From JBBDSU01 sp040904825 (GTDB taxonomy: Bacteria > Actinomycetota > Nitriliruptoria > Nitriliruptorales > Nitriliruptoraceae): 64,000 bases of DNA. The notes below the pieces were generated by a model. That model was given only the letters and a program-made list of their open reading frames with translations. It had not been told where the DNA came from and searched no databases. Positions 35,335 to 44,520 of this stretch are shown one piece after another. Location: positions 1-64,000 of the forward strand of contig JBBDSU010000030.1 in the NCBI GenBank assembly GCA_040904825.1, read 5' to 3'. The translations under genes were made by a program, and so were the position numbers. The stretch's first letter is position 1, and each line of letters begins with the position of its first letter.

Positions 35335-37396
35335 CACCAAGACATCGGAACAATCCCGTCAACCGCGCCTCCACCGTCCGAGGCGACATTGTCAAGAAGT
35401 CGGCGATCTGAGCGTTGGAAGCGCGCATCACCACTCCACTGCCTATGTGACGATCGATGTCATCGAGGTCGAAACTCGACGGATCAAGATCAGCGACCCC
35501 TACTGTCCAGGCTCCAGGGCACGACGCCAGCAACCCCGTGGCCAGAGCTCGCAGCACACCCCGCTGAGCGGGACCAGCGCGTCGTGCAGCGGCCGCCATC
35601 GTCTCAGCAGCCAACAAACGACGTCCCAAATCGATGTAAGTCCGGCCGACAGCGACCAGCTCGTCGACGGAGCCACCCTCCTGGGCACCGGCATGTGCGA
35701 CGTACGCATCGAGTATCGCCAGGTCACCGACCTTGCCGGTTGCCTGCAGGATGGCTGGTGTGGCAGGCGAAGCGAGATCGCTTCGAATCGGAACCATCGC
35801 CGCATTCACAGCAACATCGAGGTGGCCTGCAACGAAGGCTGAGTCCGCCGCCCGGATCGCCCTCGCACTCGAACGCTCGACATCAGCGACAGCCTGCACG
35901 AGCGCATCGGCCATCACGAGCCGGGCAATACAACGTGCATCATCACGAGCGAGCGACTGAGCGCGTTCGATCTCGTCCGCGGCCCGAATAAAGCGGCCGG
36001 ATTCCGCAGCGATGACCGCCCTTCGCGCCACGACGTCGCCAAGCACACCACCAAGGCCAGCGACTTCGGCGGCCATCTCCAGCGCCGCCAAAGTGTCCCT
36101 GGCAGCCCATCGCTGGCCTGAAGCTTCAGCGACCGACGCCGCCACATCTGTCCACAGAAACGCCCCGACGACGTCACCCTCAGCAGCGCACTGCTGGCGC
36201 CGCGCACCAAGCCGCTTGTTCACCAGGTTCACCGGGCCCGCATAGAGCGACAGGATTGCTCGTGCCGCGTCGATCGCTGATGCGACCATCTTGCCGACCT
36301 CGCTGTCGTCATCCTGCCTGGCAAGCAACGCGACGTCGGCGGACTCCCACGACAAGTGCCGCACCGCCATGGCGGCACCCCCCACGATCTCCTCGACACG
36401 CGGCCGTGACCCCTCACTGTCACCAGCTCCCTCTTGGCCACCAGCTATGACCGCTGGAGGAGCATCAGTTCGTTGCCAATCGACGAGCGCATCCCACACG
36501 TCCAAGCGATCACGAAACCGCCGGCCTGGACGTTCGGCGTCATACTCGTCGGTGAGATCACGCAGTCGTCTCAACAGCGCCGTGCGCCAGGCGGCGCTGG
36601 CGAGTCGAGCGATGATCCCAGCCTCGGCCGGCCGATCAACCGCAACGCACACATGACCGTCGGTGCGTTGGAGCACCAGCACGCCGTCGTGGTACAGCCG
36701 GGTCACCGCTGCCACGTCCACCAGCGTTGCTGCGATCGCCATCGGAATCTGACCCGCTACGGCAACGGTGTCGAGCGCCTCGCGGCGACGCGAATCCCAC
36801 CGAGATCGACGCTGGACCACATCAGAATGCACACGATCGACGCTGATCGGACCGTCGAACGTCCACCCGGCTGAACCTGGGCGCAAGGCTCCGGTCTCAC
36901 AACAACCAAGGAGGAGTTCAACGAGGTCTCCCGGCCTGCCTCCGGCAAGGTCAATGAGTGGCCTCAAGGTGGCCGGAAGCCCACGCACATCCAGCACTTC
37001 TTCGGCAATGGCGACGATGGAATCCCGGGCCAGCGGTTGCATAGCAATCGCTGGCACACCTGACGAACGCCACAGTTGCACCGCCGCTTTCGCACATGAG
37101 GTACCGGCAACAGGAACCGCTATGACGCGGCGAGTTGAGCCCCTAGGAGTCGCATGGCGGCGCACAATCGCGGGAGTGGGAGACTGACCAAGCTCTACCC
37201 GGGTCACATCGTCGTGCACTGCGGTCATGATCTCGTTGACCAAGCGCGTACGCCCCATTGCCGGTGCACCGACGACGGCGACTCTGCCACAGCGCTCAAC
37301 GGCCTCAACCGCAGCAGCGACCAACCCTGTCGGATCCTGAAACGTCGCCTGGGCTGCCCGAATCGACAGCACACCAGACGGCAGTCCGGCCCCCAT
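35258..37396 (-). CDS. Large LuxR-type transcriptional regulator with degenerate ATPase domain
   Basis: 712 residues from ATG 37396 (AAGGGG upstream; the frame is open to GTG 37477). The N-terminal part resembles the ATPase of LAL/MalT-type regulators: VAVVGAPAMGRTRLVNEI sits at the Walker A position but has Arg where Lys is expected. The middle is an Ala-rich helical region, as in TPR-like sensor domains. The last 60 residues hold a LuxR helix-turn-helix, NAQIADFLTMSPRTVEARLTG. The stop lies inside the beta-helix gene of the other strand, so the tails overlap. Control of that surface protein is a reasonable guess, not shown. It is divergent from the purine permease. Confidence 0.75.
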   Translation of the reverse strand: MGAGLPSGVLSIRAAQATFQDPTGLVAAAVEAVERCGRVAVVGAPAMGRTRLVNEIMTAVHDDVTRVELGQSPTPAIVRRHATPRGSTRRVIAVPVAGTSCAKAAVQLWRSSGVPAIAMQPLARDSIVAIAEEVLDVRGLPATLRPLIDLAGGRPGDLVELLLGCCETGALRPGSAGWTFDGPISVDRVHSDVVQRRSRWDSRRREALDTVAVAGQIPMAIAATLVDVAAVTRLYHDGVLVLQRTDGHVCVAVDRPAEAGIIARLASAAWRTALLRRLRDLTDEYDAERPGRRFRDRLDVWDALVDWQRTDAPPAVIAGGQEGAGDSEGSRPRVEEIVGGAAMAVRHLSWESADVALLARQDDDSEVGKMVASAIDAARAILSLYAGPVNLVNKRLGARRQQCAAEGDVVGAFLWTDVAASVAEASGQRWAARDTLAALEMAAEVAGLGGVLGDVVARRAVIAAESGRFIRAADEIERAQSLARDDARCIARLVMADALVQAVADVERSSARAIRAADSAFVAGHLDVAVNAAMVPIRSDLASPATPAILQATGKVGDLAILDAYVAHAGAQEGGSVDELVAVGRTYIDLGRRLLAAETMAAAARRAGPAQRGVLRALATGLLASCPGAWTVGVADLDPSSFDLDDIDRHIGSGVVMRASNAQIADFLTMSPRTVEARLTGLFRCLGVTSRRELRQIHGPLFEAARRRGEMR

Positions 37397-37706
37397 GTAT
37401 CCGGCCCCTTGTCCCCGGTTTCGTTCGTCCCCACACCACTCGGACCTGACAGGTCCCTGCAGAGTGCACGGCGACACCTTGACGGATTCCCTGGCCGTCG
37501 GCTGCCGTGCATCCCGTGCTTCGCGTCGCTTGCTGTCCGTCCCGTCTCGCGTTGCTCGTCGGCAAATGTAGCCAGGCCTTCAGTGATTTCGCCCCGGGAG
37601 ACAAGCAGACCGTCTAGGTTTCCGCTCGCAACACCGCGCCAATTGCGGCAGCGCCTGCCGACGCCGCAGCGGCCACGACCCTGACCTTCTGAGCAAAGGA
37701 CGATCG
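37397..37706. other. Divergent region between LuxR-type regulator and purine permease
   Basis: About 310 bases. It may include up to 27 more codons of the regulator if GTG 37477 is used. The rest has no gene-like frame. I saw no purine riboswitch in front of the permease and no clear promoter hexamers. Confidence 0.4.
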
Positions 37707-39059
37707 GTGGCAGACAATCCGCAGACTGCGACCTCCGACGCAAAGCCGTCGGACGGTTTCTTGGAGCGGTATTTCGAACTCCGCAAACACGGCAGCACCA
37801 TCCGGACCGAAGTCGTCGCGGGATCAACAACGTTCCTGGCGATGGCCTACATCCTGTTCGTGAATCCTGCCATCCTGAGCGCGACCGGCATGGATGAAGG
37901 TGCCGTGTTTGTCGCCACGGCCCTGGCCGCTGCCATTGGCACGATCATCATGGGCCTGTGGGCGAAATACCCGATTGCGCAAGCCCCCGGCATGGGCCTC
38001 AACGCGTTCTTCGCTTTCACCGTCGTCATCGGCATGGGTGTGCCGTGGGAAACGGCCCTGGCTGCGACATTCGTCTCCGGATTCCTCTTCTTTCTGCTGG
38101 CGATTACCGGCGTACGCGAAGCGATCATCAACGCGATCCCGATGGAGCTGAAACTCGCGGTTGGCGCGGGTATCGGGCTGTTCATCGCGTTCATCGGCTT
38201 GCAGAACTCCGAACTGATCGTCGGCTACGAACCAACCCTGATCACGCTCGGCGACATCGGCTCTCCGACGTCGCTGCTGACGATCTTCGGATTGCTTGTC
38301 ACGGCGCTGCTGTTGCTGCGCGGCATCAAGGGTGGAGTGTTCTACGGCATCATCGTGACGTCGATTGTGGGCATGATCTTCGGTCTGGTCGGCACCCCTG
38401 ACGCGGTGGTATCTGCTCCGCCGTCGCTGGCACCGACGTTCGGCCAAGCGTTCGCCAACCTCCCTGAGCTGTTGACGGCACAGATGGCACTGGTCGTCTT
38501 CACGATGCTGTTTGTCGACCTGTTCGACACGACCGGAACGCTGATCGCGGTCGCGAACCAGGCCGGCCTGGTCAAGGACAACAAGCTGCCGCGTGCCAAC
38601 CGAGCGCTGCTGTCCGACTCGATCGCCACGATGGCCGGAGCGACGCTGGGTACCTCGACCACGACGTCGTACATCGAGTCATCAGCCGGTGTTGGTGCCG
38701 GCGGTCGCACCGGGCTGACGTCGGTGATGACCTCGGCCTTGTTCCTCGTGGCGTTGTTCTTCTCGCCGCTGCTGACAGTGGTCAACGCGTATGTGACTGC
38801 CCCGGCGCTGATCATCGTCGGGCTGATGATGGCCAAAGGTCTCGGCGAAATCGATTGGAGCAAGGTCGAAATTGCGCTGCCCGCCTTCATCGTTGTCATC
38901 GCCATGCCGTTGACGTACTCCATCGCCAACGGCATCGCCCTAGGACTGTTCCTCTACCCGTTGACGATGACCTTCAAAGGCAAGGCCAAGGAAGTCTCTC
39001 CGGCCATGTGGGTGCTGATGGCAGCCTTCCTGGCGTTCTTCATCTGGGGGATCGACTAG
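37707..39059 (+). CDS. NCS2-family purine permease (AzgA/PbuG-like)
   Basis: Proton-driven uptake of adenine, guanine or hypoxanthine. 450 residues with about twelve hydrophobic segments. TEVVAGSTTFLAMAYILFVNP and APGMGLNAFFAFTVV are the N-terminal signature of the AzgA/PbuG group; LFVDLFDTTGTLIAVA and GTSTTTSYIESSAGVGAGGR are the substrate-site helices. Monocistronic, followed by two hairpins. Confidence 0.93.
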   Translation: MADNPQTATSDAKPSDGFLERYFELRKHGSTIRTEVVAGSTTFLAMAYILFVNPAILSATGMDEGAVFVATALAAAIGTIIMGLWAKYPIAQAPGMGLNAFFAFTVVIGMGVPWETALAATFVSGFLFFLLAITGVREAIINAIPMELKLAVGAGIGLFIAFIGLQNSELIVGYEPTLITLGDIGSPTSLLTIFGLLVTALLLLRGIKGGVFYGIIVTSIVGMIFGLVGTPDAVVSAPPSLAPTFGQAFANLPELLTAQMALVVFTMLFVDLFDTTGTLIAVANQAGLVKDNKLPRANRALLSDSIATMAGATLGTSTTTSYIESSAGVGAGGRTGLTSVMTSALFLVALFFSPLLTVVNAYVTAPALIIVGLMMAKGLGEIDWSKVEIALPAFIVVIAMPLTYSIANGIALGLFLYPLTMTFKGKAKEVSPAMWVLMAAFLAFFIWGID

Positions 39060-39067
39060 TCCCATCC

Positions 39068-39093
39068 AGCACGGTGGCACGATCCACCGTGCT
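39068..39093. terminator. Hairpin after purine permease gene
   Basis: Ten-base-pair perfect stem AGCACGGTGG / CCACCGTGCT with a 6-base loop, 8 bases after the permease stop. No T-run. Confidence 0.6.
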
Positions 39094-39106
39094 GTCCTGA
39101 ACAATC

Positions 39107-39143
39107 AGGGAGGGACGCGACCAGATCGGTTGCGTCCCTCCCT
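39107..39143. terminator. Second hairpin between permease and clpB
   Basis: Twelve-base-pair perfect stem AGGGAGGGACGC / GCGTCCCTCCCT with a 13-base loop. It lies between the convergent permease gene and the end of the dnaK-clpB operon and can terminate transcription from either side. Confidence 0.7.
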
Positions 39144-39184
39144 CACTTCATGTTGTCAGCACCAAGCGCTGCCGCCGCGTGGCA

Positions 39185-41782
39185 TCACTGGGCAGTGCCG
39201 CCCTCGCGGCCGCGAACCAGAATGTCGTCGCCCTCAACATCGACAGTGACTCGTTGCCCATCGACAACCTCGCCGGACAGCATGGCCTTTGCGAGTTGAT
39301 CTTCAAGCTCCTTGCGGATGACCCGCTTCAGAGGACGGGCGCCATACAGCGGGTCATAGCCAAGTTCAGCCATCCGATCCATCGCCGGCGAGGTGACATC
39401 CAGGTCGATGTCCCTATCTGCCAGCCGGCGGCGCAAACGGGCCAGCTGGATGTCAACGATGTCACGCAACTGGCCGCGCTCAAGGCGATCAAATATGACC
39501 AACTCGTCGATTCGGTTGAGGAACTCCGGACGGAAATGGCCACGCACGTCAGTCAGGACGCGATCGCGCAACGCCTCAGGTGAAATGTCAGCATCCAGGA
39601 TGTGGGTTGACCCGAGGTTCGACGTCATGATCACCACGACATTGCGGAAGTCGACCGTGCGGCCTTGGCCGTCGGTCAATCGCCCATCATCGAGTACCTG
39701 GAGCAGGACGTTGAAGACATCAGGATGCGCCTTCTCGACTTCATCGAGCAGCACAACCCGATAGGGGCGCCGACGGACCGCTTCGGTCAGCTGGCCCCCT
39801 TCGTCGTATCCGACATAGCCAGGCGGTGCGCCGATCAAGCGTGCGACGGTGTGCTTCTCCTGGTACTCGCCCATGTCGATGCGGACCATCGCACGCTCGT
39901 CGTCGAACAGGAACTCTGCCAGCGCTCGCGCCAGCTCGGTCTTGCCGACACCGGTGGGGCCAAGAAACATCAACGACCCAAGCGGCCGATCCGGGTCAGC
40001 GATACCTGACCGAGAACGACGAACGGCGTTGGCGACCGCCTCAACCGCCGTGTCCTGGCCGACAACTCTCCGGTGCAGTTCGTCCTCAAGCCGAACAAGC
40101 TTGGCCGCTTCGCTCTCGACCAATCGGCTGACCGGGATGCCGGTCCAACGCGCCACGACCTCGGCGATCTCGGTCTCAGTCACTTCTTCTTCCAACAGCA
40201 TGTCACCTTCGGCGCGCATTGCCTCGATGGCATCCTGGGCTTGCTCGACCTCACGTTCAAGCTCCCGCGACCGGCCGTAGCGCAGCTCAGCGGCCTTTTC
40301 CAGGTCACCTTCTCGTTCAGCGAGCTCGGCCTGCTTGCGTACTTGCTCAAGTTCCTCTTTGGCAACCTGGAGCCTCGAGATGGCCGTGTTCTCATGCTCC
40401 CAGCGGCTGCGCAGTGCAGTGGCGCGCTCGGTCAGGTCGGCCAATTCCGCCTCAAGATCGGCCAGGCGTGCTCGCGCTGATTCGGTCTCCTCCTTGTCGA
40501 GGCCACGCTGTTCGATCTCCAGTTGACGGATACGACGTTCGACCTCGTCGATCTCTGGTGGCACGGAATCGATGGCGATCCTGAGCCTGGCCATCGACTC
40601 GTCGAGCAGGTCGATGGCTTTGTCGGGAAGGAATCGTTCGGTCAGGTAGCGGTCTGACAGTGTGGCCGCCGCCACCAGCGCATCGTCGGTGATCCGTACA
40701 CCGTGGTGGACTTCGTAGCGTTCCTTGAGGCCTCGCAAGATCCCGATGGTGTCAGCCACTGATGGCTCATCGACGTGGACAGGCTGGAACCGGCGCTCGA
40801 GCGCAGCGTCCTTCTCGATGTTGCGGTATTCAGCCAGCGTGGTCGCACCAATCATGCGCAACTGGCCGCGAGCCAGCATCGGCTTGAGCATGTTGGATGC
40901 GTCCATTGCACCCTCGGCACCACCCGCGCCAATCACCGTGTGCAGTTCGTCGATGAAGGTGATGACGCGGCCGTCGGAGCCCTCAATCTCCTTCAAGACA
41001 GCCTTGAGTCGTTCTTCGAATTCGCCGCGATACTTGGCGCCGGCGACCATTGCGGACAGGTCGAGCTCGACCAACTGTTTGTCGGCGAGCAGGCTCGGTA
41101 CGTCACCATCGACAATGCGCTGGGCGAGCCCTTCGACAATGGCGGTCTTTCCCACACCCGGCTCACCGATCAGGACAGGGTTGTTCTTCCTCCGGCGCGC
41201 CAGGACTTGGATGGCCCGCCGGATTTCTTCGTCACGTCCGATGACAGGATCGAGCTTCCCGTCACGGGCAAGCGCAGTCAGGTCACGGGCATACTTCTCA
41301 AGCGCTTCGTAAGTGGCCTCTGGGTCCTGGGTCGTCACCCTCTGGGATCCCCGCACTTCCTTGAGTGCGGTCAGGATCGCATCGCGGGTGACGCCAGCTT
41401 CGGTCAGCGTGCGCGCAACCGTGTCGCGCGCATCGGCCAGCGCGAGCAGCAGATGCTCTGTCGACACGTAGTCATCGCCGAGATTCGACGCTTCCACCTG
41501 TGCTGCTTCCAGGACCTGGCTCAACCGTGACGACAACCGCACGTCACCAGATGAGCCGTAGGCGGCCGGGGTCGCCTCAAGCACCTCGGTGATGCGGTTG
41601 CGCAACGTTGTCGGCGTCACCCCGATGCGCTGCACGATCGGCAGGACAACACCGTCAGGCTGCGCAACCAGCGCCAGCAACAGGTGGCCGGTCCCAACCT
41701 CCGGGTGTCGACGATCTTTTGCGATGCCGCCAGCGGCTTGCAACGCCTCCTGGGACATCCTCGTCAGGCGGTCAAAGTCCAT
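39185..41782 (-). CDS. clpB: ATP-dependent disaggregase ClpB
   Basis: Hsp100 chaperone that, with DnaK, extracts proteins from aggregates. 865 residues, normal length. It has the N-terminal Clp repeat domain (1-145), first AAA domain with GEPGVGKT and FIDELHTVIGAGG, the middle coiled coil (about 410-530), and second AAA domain with GPTGVGKT and VVLLDEVEKAHPDVF. GAPPGYVGY is the second pore loop. It is the last gene of the heat-shock operon, 20 bases after hspR. Confidence 0.98.
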   Translation of the reverse strand: MDFDRLTRMSQEALQAAGGIAKDRRHPEVGTGHLLLALVAQPDGVVLPIVQRIGVTPTTLRNRITEVLEATPAAYGSSGDVRLSSRLSQVLEAAQVEASNLGDDYVSTEHLLLALADARDTVARTLTEAGVTRDAILTALKEVRGSQRVTTQDPEATYEALEKYARDLTALARDGKLDPVIGRDEEIRRAIQVLARRRKNNPVLIGEPGVGKTAIVEGLAQRIVDGDVPSLLADKQLVELDLSAMVAGAKYRGEFEERLKAVLKEIEGSDGRVITFIDELHTVIGAGGAEGAMDASNMLKPMLARGQLRMIGATTLAEYRNIEKDAALERRFQPVHVDEPSVADTIGILRGLKERYEVHHGVRITDDALVAAATLSDRYLTERFLPDKAIDLLDESMARLRIAIDSVPPEIDEVERRIRQLEIEQRGLDKEETESARARLADLEAELADLTERATALRSRWEHENTAISRLQVAKEELEQVRKQAELAEREGDLEKAAELRYGRSRELEREVEQAQDAIEAMRAEGDMLLEEEVTETEIAEVVARWTGIPVSRLVESEAAKLVRLEDELHRRVVGQDTAVEAVANAVRRSRSGIADPDRPLGSLMFLGPTGVGKTELARALAEFLFDDERAMVRIDMGEYQEKHTVARLIGAPPGYVGYDEGGQLTEAVRRRPYRVVLLDEVEKAHPDVFNVLLQVLDDGRLTDGQGRTVDFRNVVVIMTSNLGSTHILDADISPEALRDRVLTDVRGHFRPEFLNRIDELVIFDRLERGQLRDIVDIQLARLRRRLADRDIDLDVTSPAMDRMAELGYDPLYGARPLKRVIRKELEDQLAKAMLSGEVVDGQRVTVDVEGDDILVRGREGGTAQ

Positions 41783-41802
41783 GTGTGGTCACCTCCTGAC
41801 TG

Positions 41803-42369
41803 TCATGCGTCGATGACCCTGCGGTCAGGTGGCGGAACAGGACGGGCACGCTGGGCTGATGAACCACTTCGCTGACCAGTCCTGCGCCGGAGCGGATGCA
41901 CCTCGACGTTGGAGGGAGCAGATTTGACGATTGCGTAACGATCAGCACCTGAGCGTTCTTCGAGCCTGTCGGCCAGCACTCGCACCATCTCTTCGAGGTC
42001 AGCGACCCTGCGTCGCGCCGCCTCGAGCTTCTCACCGAGTTCCAGCACCACGCTGACACCGGCGAGATTGAGGCCTTCGTCCTGCGTCAGGGTGCGAATG
42101 AACTGCAGCCGCTCCACATCACGCTGGGAGTAGCGCCGCGTTCCACCTTGCGTGCGCGCAGGAGTCAGCAGCCCTTCACGCTCGTAGGCGCGCAGGGTTT
42201 GTGGGTGGAGCCCGGAAAGCTGCGCGGCCACTGAGATGACATAGACCGGCGCGTCAGTGTCATCCCCAGGGTCGAGGTGTTCGGGCTCGTCGGCCTCGTG
42301 GCGAGGCCGCTTGGACCACGACCAGCCCCCGCTGTCGCGAGGTTCGAGGTACCGCTGTTCGTTCGTCAT
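41803..42369 (-). CDS. hspR: MerR-family heat-shock repressor HspR
   Basis: Represses the dnaK operon, with DnaK as co-repressor in characterised actinobacteria. 188 residues. The MerR helix-turn-helix starts near residue 42: YVISVAAQLSGLHPQTLRAY, then GLLTPARTQGGTRRYSQRD and the LTQDEGLNLAGV helix. A coiled-coil region (ELGEKLEAARRRVADLEEMV) and a basic tail follow. The N-terminal 40 residues are an extra polar lead. Lies 9 bases after dnaJ; the likely operator is at 46505-46531. Confidence 0.95.
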   Translation of the reverse strand: MTNEQRYLEPRDSGGWSWSKRPRHEADEPEHLDPGDDTDAPVYVISVAAQLSGLHPQTLRAYEREGLLTPARTQGGTRRYSQRDVERLQFIRTLTQDEGLNLAGVSVVLELGEKLEAARRRVADLEEMVRVLADRLEERSGADRYAIVKSAPSNVEVHPLRRRTGQRSGSSAQRARPVPPPDRRVIDA

Positions 42370-42378
42370 CAGACGACC

Positions 42379-43524
42379 TCAGTGGGGTTGCGGTTGGGCT
42401 TGCAGGGCCTGCCGGCGCTGCTCGACTCGCTCGTCCAAGAATGACAACTGGTCGAGTTGTTTCTTTTCTTCCCGTGTCAAGTCGGTAGGCACGTCAATCA
42501 TGACGGTCACCAGCAAGTCGCCCGTGCCTCCGCCCTTGCCAGGTGCACCCTGGCCTCGGACTCTCAAGGTCCTGCCACTGCGAGTACCGGACGGGATCTT
42601 GATCGTGCGGGTGTCGCCGCTAGGCGTCGGCACCGTGATCTTCGCACCGAGCACCGCCTCTCTCCACGAGATCGGTACTTCCAGTGTGACGTGGTCGCCT
42701 TTGCGTCCGAAGGTCGGATGCGCGGCGACATGCACCGTCACCAGCACGTCGCCAGGCGGACCGCCGCCGTATCCGGGACCACCGCGTCCGGCGACGCGGA
42801 TGACGGCACCGTCCCTGACACCAGCAGGAATGCGTACCGTCAACTGGCGAGGCTTGACGACGCGACCCTGCCCGTTGCACGTCGTGCACGGATCGGTGAT
42901 GGTCGACCCACGACCGCCACATTCTTGGCACGGCTGCGCGAACGAGAACGGACCTTGGTCGATGATGACCTGCCCACGGCCTTTGCAGGTCTCGCAGGGG
43001 CTTGGTCGGGAACCTGGACGTGAACCTGACCCTTTGCAGGTTGCGCATTGACCATCACCTGTCACACGCAATGTGGTGTGCACACCTTCGAGCGCATCTT
43101 CAAACGTCAGGTGGACATCGGCTGCCAAGTCGTCGCCGCGCCGGGAACGACGCGGACGCTGACGCGGCCCCGCACCTGCCGCACCGCCAAACAGATTTCC
43201 TAACAGGTCGTTGAGATCAGCATCGGCAGCACCCGGTCCGAACCCGCCGAAGCCACCTCCGCTGCCTGCCCCGGAAAATCCAGCAGCACCCAGACGTCGC
43301 AGTTCGTCGTACTCCTTGCGGCGCTGTGCGTCGCCGAGCACCGCATAAGCCTCTCCGACCTCCTTGAAGCGTCGTTCGGCGTCGGTGTCCTCGGGGTGTG
43401 CATCCGGGTGGTTTTCGCGGGCTAGCTTGCGATAAGCCTTCTTGATGTCGTCAGCTGAGGCGTTCTTCGACAACCCAAGGACCGCGTAGTAGTCCTTCTC
43501 CAACCACTCGCGTTGCGGGGCCAT
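42379..43524 (-). CDS. dnaJ: Chaperone DnaJ (Hsp40)
   Basis: Co-chaperone that delivers substrates to DnaK and stimulates its ATPase. 381 residues. The J domain includes the HPD motif (ENHPDAHPED). A Gly/Phe-rich segment (about 80-120) follows, then four zinc-binding CxxCxGxG-type repeats (CATCKGSG, CETCKGRG, CQECGGRG, CTTCNGQG) and the C-terminal substrate domains. Third gene of the operon. Confidence 0.97.
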   Translation of the reverse strand: MAPQREWLEKDYYAVLGLSKNASADDIKKAYRKLARENHPDAHPEDTDAERRFKEVGEAYAVLGDAQRRKEYDELRRLGAAGFSGAGSGGGFGGFGPGAADADLNDLLGNLFGGAAGAGPRQRPRRSRRGDDLAADVHLTFEDALEGVHTTLRVTGDGQCATCKGSGSRPGSRPSPCETCKGRGQVIIDQGPFSFAQPCQECGGRGSTITDPCTTCNGQGRVVKPRQLTVRIPAGVRDGAVIRVAGRGGPGYGGGPPGDVLVTVHVAAHPTFGRKGDHVTLEVPISWREAVLGAKITVPTPSGDTRTIKIPSGTRSGRTLRVRGQGAPGKGGGTGDLLVTVMIDVPTDLTREEKKQLDQLSFLDERVEQRRQALQAQPQPH

Positions 43525-43553
43525 CAGTCAGTCTCCTCGTCGAGCGTGATCGA

Positions 43554-44371
43554 TCATTCCTCGACCGTCACCATCGCCGCGCGCAACACGCGTTCGCCCC
43601 ACTCGTAGCCAGGCCGCATGACGTCGGCAACGATTGGTCCTGCGCCCACGTCATCCCGGCCTTCCGCCGGACGCTGAGCGACGGCTTCATGCCGCTGCGG
43701 ATCGAACGGCACGTTCGTTGCGTCGATGCGGACAAGGCCAGCGTGCTCCAAGGTTCCGCGCAGCTTGGACGCAACCAACTGGACGCCGTGTGCCAGTTGT
43801 TCGTCGCTGGATGCCTCCGCGGCTTGCACCGTGCGATCGAGATCATCGAGCGTCTCTAGCAGGGCCTTCGCCAGGTCGGCCTTGCCAGCGTCACGCTGGG
43901 TCGCAAGATCTTTGCTTGTGCGGCGCCGGAAATTCTCGAAATCGGCGCGGGCGCGGCGCAGGTCATCCAGGTATTCGTCACATTGCTGTTCGGACGCCAC
44001 CAGAGCCGCAAGCAACTCGCCGCGGGTCCGTGGGTCAGCTTCGGCATCGATCTCAGCGACGGCGACATTTTCGTGCAGATCGTTGCTGGCGGTGGCGGTG
44101 GCGGACACTTCGTCATCGGGATCACGGCTCGCACCACCCTCAATGTCGTACACCTCGGGCGATTCGTCGCCCGAACCGGTGTGGGACCGGNNNNNNNNNN
44201 NNNNNNNNNNNNNNNNNNNNNNNNNNNNNNNNNNNNNNNNNNNNNNNNNNNNNNNNNNNNNNNNNNNNNNNNNNNNNNNNNNNNNNNNNNACCCTCAATG
44301 TCGTACACCTCGGGCGATTCGTCGCCCGAACCGGTGTGGGACCGGTCTGAGCGAGTGTCCTCGGCGTGCAT
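43554..44371 (-). CDS. grpE: Nucleotide exchange factor GrpE (coding region interrupted by assembly artefact)
   Basis: Releases ADP from DnaK. The start is ATG 44371, with AGGAGCC 5 bases upstream. As given, the frame is broken by 100 N and a duplicated 55-base segment. Removing these 155 bases leaves 663 bases, an uninterrupted 220-residue GrpE. The conserved coiled-coil and beta-domain include DDLRRARADFENFRRRTSKD and PFDPQRHEAV, and the end GYEWGERVLRAAMV is standard. The acidic N-terminus (EDTRSDRSHTGSGDESPE) is normal for actinobacterial GrpE. Confidence 0.93.
44136..44345. repeat. Assembly gap flanked by identical 55-base copies
   Basis: The 55 bases at 44136-44190 recur exactly at 44291-44345, with 100 N between. 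This is the signature of two contig ends that overlap but were joined with a placeholder gap. Collapsing one copy and the N restores the grpE frame exactly, so the repeat is not real biology. Confidence 0.93.
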
Positions 44372-44520
44372 ACAGGCTCCTGGCGCGTACAACGGGCTCT
44401 AACTGGCAATGGACGGTGTGGCGGGTCGGGTTCGGTCACGGTCACACAGTGAAACTACGGGTGCCCGGAACGACGGTTGCGCCGTCGCCCGGGCGCCCGC
44501 GGCGGGCGTTGAGACCTTCG

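Noticed and set aside
44136..44345. A true 55-base direct repeat or short mobile element
   Set aside because: The copies lie exactly at both edges of a 100-N gap and removal restores grpE, so it is an artefact.
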